In this document: piece after piece, positions 59,176 through 64,000 of the stretch | Numbering within the stretch: the first letter of the stretch is position 1 | How the letters are laid out: each line of letters begins with the position of its first letter | Source of the DNA: Denitrificimonas caeni DSM 24390 | GTDB lineage: Bacteria > Pseudomonadota > Gammaproteobacteria > Pseudomonadales > Pseudomonadaceae | DNA length: 64,000 nt | Direction: 5' to 3' | Assembly (NCBI RefSeq): GCF_000421765.1 | Contig: NZ_ATXQ01000002.1 | Span: 372,001-436,000, forward strand | Position numbers and translations under genes: made by a program | Notes under the pieces: model-generated | Told to the model about the DNA's origin: nothing | Seen by the model: only the letters and a program-made list of their open reading frames with translations | The model's database searches: none

Positions 59176-60105
59176 GAACTCAAGACTTTGCAACAACATC
59201 GCTACTTTAGGCATTTCGCAACCCGCAGCACCGGCCGCCGCCAAAGGCGCAACGTAAATCGCTTGCAGCTCTAAGGGGCGCTTATGGCTAAAGTCATGAT
59301 ACATACTCGGCCAGTAGTCGGGCATCGCGTCAGTGGCTTTAAGCATGTTAGCGACCAAGTGTTCAGGCAATGAATAGCCACAAGCCGCAGCCGCCTGAAC
59401 AACTTCAACCATTAAATCAGCCACCAAGGCACGACTATGAGGCTCATCCATTAACTGCCGAGTATTGCTGTTGAGTAGCACCGACAAACCATTGTAGGGA
59501 ATATTCCACACCAGCTTTTGCCAGCGCGCTTGCTCTAACTGCAGCATTGCTTTGGAATCGAGTCCTGCTTTACCGAACATTGCAGCCGCCTGTTCAGCAA
59601 TTTGCATGCCCTCAATGGCGCTTGCCGGACCGCTGTGATAACCGATATTCACCCCACCGTGCGCTTCATGCTCAATCACGCCAGGCGCACTGCGATGCAC
59701 ACAAATAAAACACAAGCCGCCGAGTAAATGTACCTGCTCGGTCAATAAAGGCCGCAACTCATCTTCAACGGCTAAACCATTTTGCAGCAGCACCACTTTA
59801 GCGTCTGCTGCCGCCGCCTGATTAATGATCTCAGCAAGATCAGCATTGCTAGTGGTTTTAGCGCCGACTAATAGCCAGTCACACTTAGGCATGTCCGCCA
59901 CGTCATGCCAAGCCTGCACCACTGGCAAAGCCAACTCACCCAGCTCTGCATGATTAACACGTAAACCATTGCGCTTGACGTCTTGGTATTCACTGCGCAA
60001 TAAAAAATGCACATCAAATCCTGCGCGCGCCAGCATTAAACCATAAAAACCACCAATTGCACCGGTGCCAATCACGCCAATACGCGGCTGTCTTTGCTCA
60101 CTCAT
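59161..60105 (-). CDS. 2-dehydropantoate 2-reductase family protein (ApbA/PanE)
   Basis: 314 aa. Rossmann motif IGVIGTGAIGGFYGLMLARA, then the ketopantoate reductase C-terminal domain with the conserved lysine in RWQKLVWNIPYNGLSVLL. Would reduce 2-dehydropantoate to pantoate with NADPH, but many paralogues in pseudomonads act on other substrates. No pan genes nearby. Confidence 0.9.
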   Translation of the reverse strand: MSEQRQPRIGVIGTGAIGGFYGLMLARAGFDVHFLLRSEYQDVKRNGLRVNHAELGELALPVVQAWHDVADMPKCDWLLVGAKTTSNADLAEIINQAAAADAKVVLLQNGLAVEDELRPLLTEQVHLLGGLCFICVHRSAPGVIEHEAHGGVNIGYHSGPASAIEGMQIAEQAAAMFGKAGLDSKAMLQLEQARWQKLVWNIPYNGLSVLLNSNTRQLMDEPHSRALVADLMVEVVQAAAACGYSLPEHLVANMLKATDAMPDYWPSMYHDFSHKRPLELQAIYVAPLAAAGAAGCEMPKVAMLLQSLEFLSTR

Positions 60106-60179
60106 AAAAACTCTCTTTATTCTATTACGGCCTACAGATGCGGCTAAAAATCGCCAACAACCCTGCTAGTTTTTAAATA

Positions 60180-60710
60180 CTAAGGATTAGACACCAATGA
60201 CTCACTGCTCAGCACGCGTTTGGCTTGCAAATAAGCTTTATTCCAATAGGCTGCGTTAACGCTGTCTAAACGTACGGTGCCGCCACTGGATGGGGCATGC
60301 ACGAAACGGCCTTCACCAACATAGATTCCAGCATGACTGACACGCCCGCGCCCAGCGGTGGCGAAAAACACAATATCACCACTCTGTAGCTGGCTACGAG
60401 GAATCTGCTGACCTTGCATTTGCAGCATTTGCTGAGTCGTGCGCGGCAAACGAATACCGGCAACATCTTGATAGACAAAACCAATCAAGCCACTGCAATC
60501 AAACCCAGAACTTGGCGTATTACCACCCCAAACATAAGGCGTGCCGACCAAGCCTATTGCGCGAAATAGCACTTCATCAGCAGCTGGATTAAATGCAGCG
60601 CTGGGTTGTTGATATGGCGTAACGGCTTGCTGATTCACCGGCCCCTTTGAAGAACATGCGCTTAACAACAGCACACTTAACAAACCCAATATATGTAGCG
60701 TCTTATGCAT
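60180..60710 (-). CDS. C40-family NlpC/P60 lipoprotein
   Basis: 176 aa. Lipobox LLLSACS, then an NlpC/P60 domain with catalytic Cys in GFDCSGLIGFVY, His in VSHAGIYVG and a third residue region FVHAPSSGG. Such proteins cleave the D-Glu-mDAP bond of peptidoglycan (Spr/MepS-like). Both catalytic residues are intact. Confidence 0.94.
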   Translation of the reverse strand: MHKTLHILGLLSVLLLSACSSKGPVNQQAVTPYQQPSAAFNPAADEVLFRAIGLVGTPYVWGGNTPSSGFDCSGLIGFVYQDVAGIRLPRTTQQMLQMQGQQIPRSQLQSGDIVFFATAGRGRVSHAGIYVGEGRFVHAPSSGGTVRLDSVNAAYWNKAYLQAKRVLSSESLVSNP

Positions 60711-60788
60711 GCTCTACGTCCTCTTGGCTAGCAATGTCGCTTTCACAACTTTATCGCTAGCCCTGCTAAAAATGATCACAATACTGAC

Positions 60789-61916
60789 TTAACGACGGGT
60801 AAAACGGCTGGTCTGCATCTCCATCAAACGGCTATAAGTACGCCGAAAGGCAAAGGTTAAATAACCTTCAGTGTATAACTCGTCCAACGCCACCGCAGCT
60901 TCAATATAAACCGGTATACGTCGATCATAACACTCATCCAGCAGAGCAATAAAACGCCTGACACTGTCATCCTTGGGCGCTAACGCAGGTAGTTGCCGAT
61001 CACCCGCCACCACTCTTTGTACAGCATCTTCAGTGCCGCGCGCAATTTTCGTATCCTGCAGCGCGCCACTTAGTGCAGGCACACGACTCAACAGCAGCAC
61101 CTTAAAACGGTCACACAGCCGGATAAAATCGAGCGCAGCAAAAGGTTGCTCGCATAGCGCAGAAAACTCACAACACAACACTGTCTCGCTGTAGGCCTGA
61201 GTTATCAGCGCTCGCGAACCCAACATCACAACGCCTGTGTGCTGCTGCTCACCTGCACTTAACCGGTTAAATAATTCAGGAAAAACACTCGCTTGCGCAG
61301 GTGTTTTAACCCAATAACGCTGCTCGACAGCACCGCCATGTAAACGGTGATCCTGCTTGCCTTGCACGGCAACTGCCTGCATGTGCTGCTTAATTGCGGC
61401 AATCGCAGGGAGAAAAGGCTCTCGATTAAAACCGCCATAATACAATTCATCGGGAGGTTGATTAGAGGTCGCGACAATGACCAAACCCTTAGCAAATAGC
61501 ACTTGAAACAAACGACCTAAAATCATCGCATCAGCAATATCACTGACAAACAACTCATCAAAACATAAGACCTGCATCTCACTGGCCAACTCATCAGCAA
61601 TCACCGACAAAGGCTCTGCGGTGCCAGTTAAGCGAAATAAGCGCTGATGAATATCTTGAATGAAATGATGAAAATGCTGGCGACGCGCAGGAACAGTTAA
61701 GCCATTGAAAAACTGCTCCATCAGCCAAGTTTTACCACGACCAACCGGTCCCCACAGGTACACCCCACGCACAGCGCCGACTCCCGTTTGCAGCGCCTGA
61801 AAACATTCTTCTAAGGCTACCACTGCTTGTTGCTGCGCCGGATCAGCAACAAAACCTTCCGTTAAAGCTTTGTTGTAGGCCTGCAAGGGCGACAATTGAA
61901 TACTCTGCTGCATCAT
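60789..61916 (-). CDS. zapE: Cell division ATPase ZapE (AFG1-like)
   Basis: 375 aa from the MMQQS start at 61916; an extension to 61961 would read into the upstream gene. Walker A YLWGPVGRGKTWLM, Walker B VLCFDELFVSD and sensor IVATSNQPPDELYYGG are intact, with the AFG1 family RRQHFHHFIQDIHQRL. ZapE contacts FtsZ in E. coli under low oxygen or high temperature. The start lies 2 nt before the upstream stop. Confidence 0.92.
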   Translation of the reverse strand: MMQQSIQLSPLQAYNKALTEGFVADPAQQQAVVALEECFQALQTGVGAVRGVYLWGPVGRGKTWLMEQFFNGLTVPARRQHFHHFIQDIHQRLFRLTGTAEPLSVIADELASEMQVLCFDELFVSDIADAMILGRLFQVLFAKGLVIVATSNQPPDELYYGGFNREPFLPAIAAIKQHMQAVAVQGKQDHRLHGGAVEQRYWVKTPAQASVFPELFNRLSAGEQQHTGVVMLGSRALITQAYSETVLCCEFSALCEQPFAALDFIRLCDRFKVLLLSRVPALSGALQDTKIARGTEDAVQRVVAGDRQLPALAPKDDSVRRFIALLDECYDRRIPVYIEAAVALDELYTEGYLTFAFRRTYSRLMEMQTSRFTRR

Positions 61917-61917
61917 C

Positions 61918-62352
61918 TTAACGCCCCGCTTGCCAAGCCAGCACTGCAACACCGCCGACAATGCAGATTACTGCAAACACTTGCCAAGGATTTAAGGTTT
62001 CGCGTAGCAATAACCAGCCAATCCCAGTGGTGACCAACAATGAACCACCGACAATCAGCGGATTACCAACCGCTACGGCAACGCCACGACCATAAATAAC
62101 AAAGGTTAGAATCTCGACAACACCAATCGCCACACCGGCTAACACGGCAAGGCTGATCCCACGAGGCGTGACATGCAACACCAGTTGTTGTGACTGCTTA
62201 AAATACAGCAGTAAGCCCAGTCCCAGAAAAGCTGCAACAAACTGTAGAATAACTGCGCCCAATACAGCTTGAATATGATCGGCTGAAAGTTTGATAAACA
62301 CGTTGTACAAGCCAAACATCACAGCTGCCAACGCCAGTAACAAATAAGGCAC
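61918..62352 (-). CDS. Small EamA/DMT-like membrane protein
   Basis: 144 aa with four or five hydrophobic helices, half the size of regular EamA carriers. VVEILTFVIYGRGVAVAVGNP and LLVTTGIGWLLLRETLNPWQ match the DMT repeat, so it may act as a dimer like EmrE-type proteins. Substrate unknown. It is coupled to zapE, whose start lies just past its stop. Confidence 0.85.
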   Translation of the reverse strand: MPYLLLALAAVMFGLYNVFIKLSADHIQAVLGAVILQFVAAFLGLGLLLYFKQSQQLVLHVTPRGISLAVLAGVAIGVVEILTFVIYGRGVAVAVGNPLIVGGSLLVTTGIGWLLLRETLNPWQVFAVICIVGGVAVLAWQAGR

Positions 62353-62393
62353 AGTTTTTCCTCGTAAGATTAAAATTGCTGCAGATACTGGAA

Positions 62394-62837
62394 TTATTTC
62401 TCGTGCACCACGCCAGCCAACTGCAAAGCAACCGGCTGCATCAGACTGTCACCCACTGGACATTTAGTGCCAATAAAAGCAATAAAGGCATCAATATCAG
62501 CTTGCGCTGACTCTGATTTAATATGATAGGTATAACGTATCGCCGAATAACCGCAGCGCACATCCGCTTTATTCATAAAACCATCAGGATCTAAATCGCC
62601 TTCCAACTCAACCCAAAAGTCATCCAACTGCACTTTAAATTTTTTTGCATAGGCACTGGCAACAATGGCTTGGCAAGCGCCTAAAGCACCCAATAGCGCT
62701 TCAACCGGATTCATCGCTGTATCGGTGCCGCCCAACTCTGCCGGCTCATCTAAGGTAAATTCAAAACCACGCGAACGCACCTTAACTAAAGTGCCACTTT
62801 GCAAATGAGCGGTTGCTTGAAACTGTTCAACGGCCAT
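62394..62837 (-). CDS. OsmC-family peroxiredoxin-like protein
   Basis: 147 aa. Two conserved cysteines lie in LGALGACQAIVAS and IGTKCPVGDSL, the reactive pair of OsmC/Ohr proteins that reduce organic peroxides. The GGTDTAMNPVEALLG region is typical of the YhfA-like OsmC subgroup. ATG 62837 is preferred over the upstream in-frame ATG at 62912 because a strong GGGGGAGG lies upstream. Confidence 0.89.
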   Translation of the reverse strand: MAVEQFQATAHLQSGTLVKVRSRGFEFTLDEPAELGGTDTAMNPVEALLGALGACQAIVASAYAKKFKVQLDDFWVELEGDLDPDGFMNKADVRCGYSAIRYTYHIKSESAQADIDAFIAFIGTKCPVGDSLMQPVALQLAGVVHEK

Positions 62838-62984
62838 AAACCCTCCCCCTTTTATAGTTTTTAGATAAATCAGTAAAAGCGCATGTTCGCAGATACCTCG
62901 GCAAAAGGGCAAACCTTGTACAGATTGCAGGCAAAGCTCGAGGCAAAATAGGTTAAACTGCTGCGTTTATCGACACTTGAGACC

Positions 62985-63269
62985 ATGGACATGGCCAAAG
63001 CAATGGCGCGACATATTTTAGTTAAAACAGCAGAAGAGGCCGAAGCGATTAAAGAGCGCATCGCCAAAGGTGAAGCTTTCGATAAACTGGCACGCAAATA
63101 CTCAACCTGCCCGTCCGGTAAAAAAGGCGGCGATTTAGGCGAAGTACGCCCAGGGCAGTTGGTTAAGTCGATTGATCAGGTGATCTTTAAAAAGCCCGTA
63201 CGGATGATTCACGGGCCGGTTAAATCACAGTTCGGATACCACTTAGTCCACGTTTTCTTCCGTGACTAA
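62985..63269 (+). CDS. ppiC: Parvulin-type peptidyl-prolyl isomerase PpiC
   Basis: 94 aa (92 aa from the next Met), a single cytoplasmic parvulin domain like E. coli PpiC. The family starts ARHILVKTAEEAEAIKERI and has STCPSGKKGGDLGEVRPGQL and a C-terminal SQFGYHLVHVFFRD. Catalyses cis-trans isomerisation of prolyl bonds. Its last codons form one arm of a hairpin. Confidence 0.94.
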   Translation: MDMAKAMARHILVKTAEEAEAIKERIAKGEAFDKLARKYSTCPSGKKGGDLGEVRPGQLVKSIDQVIFKKPVRMIHGPVKSQFGYHLVHVFFRD

Positions 63270-63273
63270 GTGG
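63239..63273. terminator. Inverted repeat overlapping the end of ppiC
   Basis: CCACTTAGTCCACG and CGTGACTAAGTGG pair over 13 bp with one bulged C. The left arm and stop codon belong to ppiC, so coding and termination signals are shared. Lies 21 bp from the convergent ybiT stop. Confidence 0.5.
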
Positions 63274-63294
63274 CTATTCTGCTTATGCCTATGC

Positions 63295-64000
63295 TTAAAC
63301 AACCACACCTTGGCTGCGTAAGTAGTCGTCGTAAGTACCATGGAAGTCATTGATACCGTGTTCGGTCAACTCGATAATGCGCGTGGCCAAAGACGATACA
63401 AACTCGCGGTCATGGCTGACAAAAATCAAGGTGCCAGGGTAGTTTTCCAGCGCCAAGTTCAAGGCTTCAATGGATTCCATATCCAAGTGGTTGGTTGGTT
63501 CATCCATGAGCAACACGTTAGGTTTTTGCAAAATTAATTTGCCAAACAACATGCGACCTTGTTCACCACCGGAAATCACTTTGACTGATTTTTCGATGTC
63601 GTCACCGGAAAACAGCATACGACCCAAAGTGCCGCGCACCATTTGTTCGCCTTCAGTGGTCCAACGACCCATCCAGTCAAACAGGGTCATGTCTTCAGCG
63701 AAGTCACTGGCGTGATCTTGCGCGTAATAACCTATATCAGCACTATCAGTCCATTTTACATGGCCGTGCATCGGTGTCAGTTCACCCATCAAGGTGCGCA
63801 ATAAGGTGGTTTTACCGATACCGTTAGGACCAAGAATCGCCACACGCTCTTCTGCTTCAACCTGCAAGTTCAAGTTATCGAACAATACCTGGTCATCAAA
63901 ACCTTGGCTCAAGTCATGCAGCACCACTGCTTGACGGTGTAACTTTTTGCTCTGATCAAAGCGAATAAATGGGCTGATACGACTGGACGGCTTAACTTCA
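63295..64000 (-). CDS. ybiT: ABC-F ATPase YbiT, C-terminal half (5' end beyond window)
   Basis: The frame stays open from the stop at 63295 to the window end (235 codons), and the first residues, [20 protein letters not shown], correspond to the linker of YbiT. The second ABC domain has Walker [13 protein letters not shown], signature [14 protein letters not shown], and Walker [20 protein letters not shown] proteins bind the ribosomal E site and tune translation. The N-terminal ABC domain is not in the window. Confidence 0.93.
   Translation of the reverse strand, partial: EVKPSSRISPFIRFDQSKKLHRQAVVLHDLSQGFDDQVLFDNLNLQVEAEERVAILGPNGIGKTTLLRTLMGELTPMHGHVKWTDSADIGYYAQDHASDFAEDMTLFDWMGRWTTEGEQMVRGTLGRMLFSGDDIEKSVKVISGGEQGRMLFGKLILQKPNVLLMDEPTNHLDMESIEALNLALENYPGTLIFVSHDREFVSSLATRIIELTEHGINDFHGTYDDYLRSQGVVV

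Overview
The window comes from a gammaproteobacterium of the Pseudomonadaceae. By eye its base composition is moderate rather than GC-rich, so a low-GC relative of Pseudomonas (a Denitrificimonas/Thiopseudomonas-type genome) fits better than a classical Pseudomonas; this is inference. Supporting blocks are a five-gene bra (liv) operon, a tus sulfur-relay operon, a TgpA-DUF58-MoxR block, gpsA-DUF4389-sixA, fabA-fabB, psrA with a textbook operator, a PhoP very close to the pseudomonad PhoP, and a fliKLMNOPQR-flhB operon. Almost all of the window is ordinary chromosomal housekeeping. I see no transposase, phage gene, CRISPR array, rRNA or tRNA.

Layout. 1-2.9 kb: a truncated phospholipase D-type lipoprotein, hemN with a candidate Anr box, and a small membrane protein. 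3.1-8.0 kb: braCDEFG, a branched-chain amino acid ABC importer, with an attenuator-like hairpin after braC. 8.0-10.5 kb: tusDCBE-ybiB on the minus strand. 10.6-12.8 kb: a ZnuD-type zinc receptor behind a near-perfect Zur operator. 12.8-13.6 kb: a gene-free stretch holding two copies of a structured repeat, the most unusual part of the window. 13.6-25.2 kb: a YggS-family protein, an MFS carrier, SGNH hydrolase-TgpA-DUF58-MoxR, envelope and detoxification genes, sixA and a DUF4389 protein. 25.2-32.9 kb: gpsA, then a divergent TonB receptor / periplasmic binding protein / histidine kinase cluster, then fabA-fabB. 33-42 kb: acuI, sohB, a phosphatase, an SCP2 protein, a DUF389 protein, speE, cysB, a PPTase. 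41-45 kb: psrA-LD-transpeptidase-nagZ-MTI phosphorylase, and uppP. 45.6-50 kb: an MCP behind a sigma-28-like promoter, sprT, phoPQ. 50-57 kb: the flagellar export/switch operon with a sigma-54-like promoter. 57-64 kb: ttcA, an MliC-like inhibitor, a J-domain protein, a ketopantoate reductase-like protein, an NlpC/P60 hydrolase, zapE, small transport and OsmC proteins, ppiC, and the C-terminal half of ybiT.

Functional links. Several genes act on the envelope and peptidoglycan (uppP, nagZ, LD-transpeptidase, NlpC/P60, TgpA, SGNH hydrolase, MliC-like inhibitor). Lipid supply is covered by fabAB, gpsA, the PPTase and PsrA. Motility genes include the flagellar operon and the MCP. Regulation readable from DNA includes candidate Zur, PsrA, Anr, sigma-54 and sigma-28 sites. 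The best candidates for something undescribed are (i) the 137-bp repeat pair near 12.8 and 13.3 kb, whose substitutions preserve RNA stems and whose hairpin loops carry GGA, and (ii) the overlapping TonB receptor / binding protein / orphan kinase cluster at 26.3-30.8 kb.
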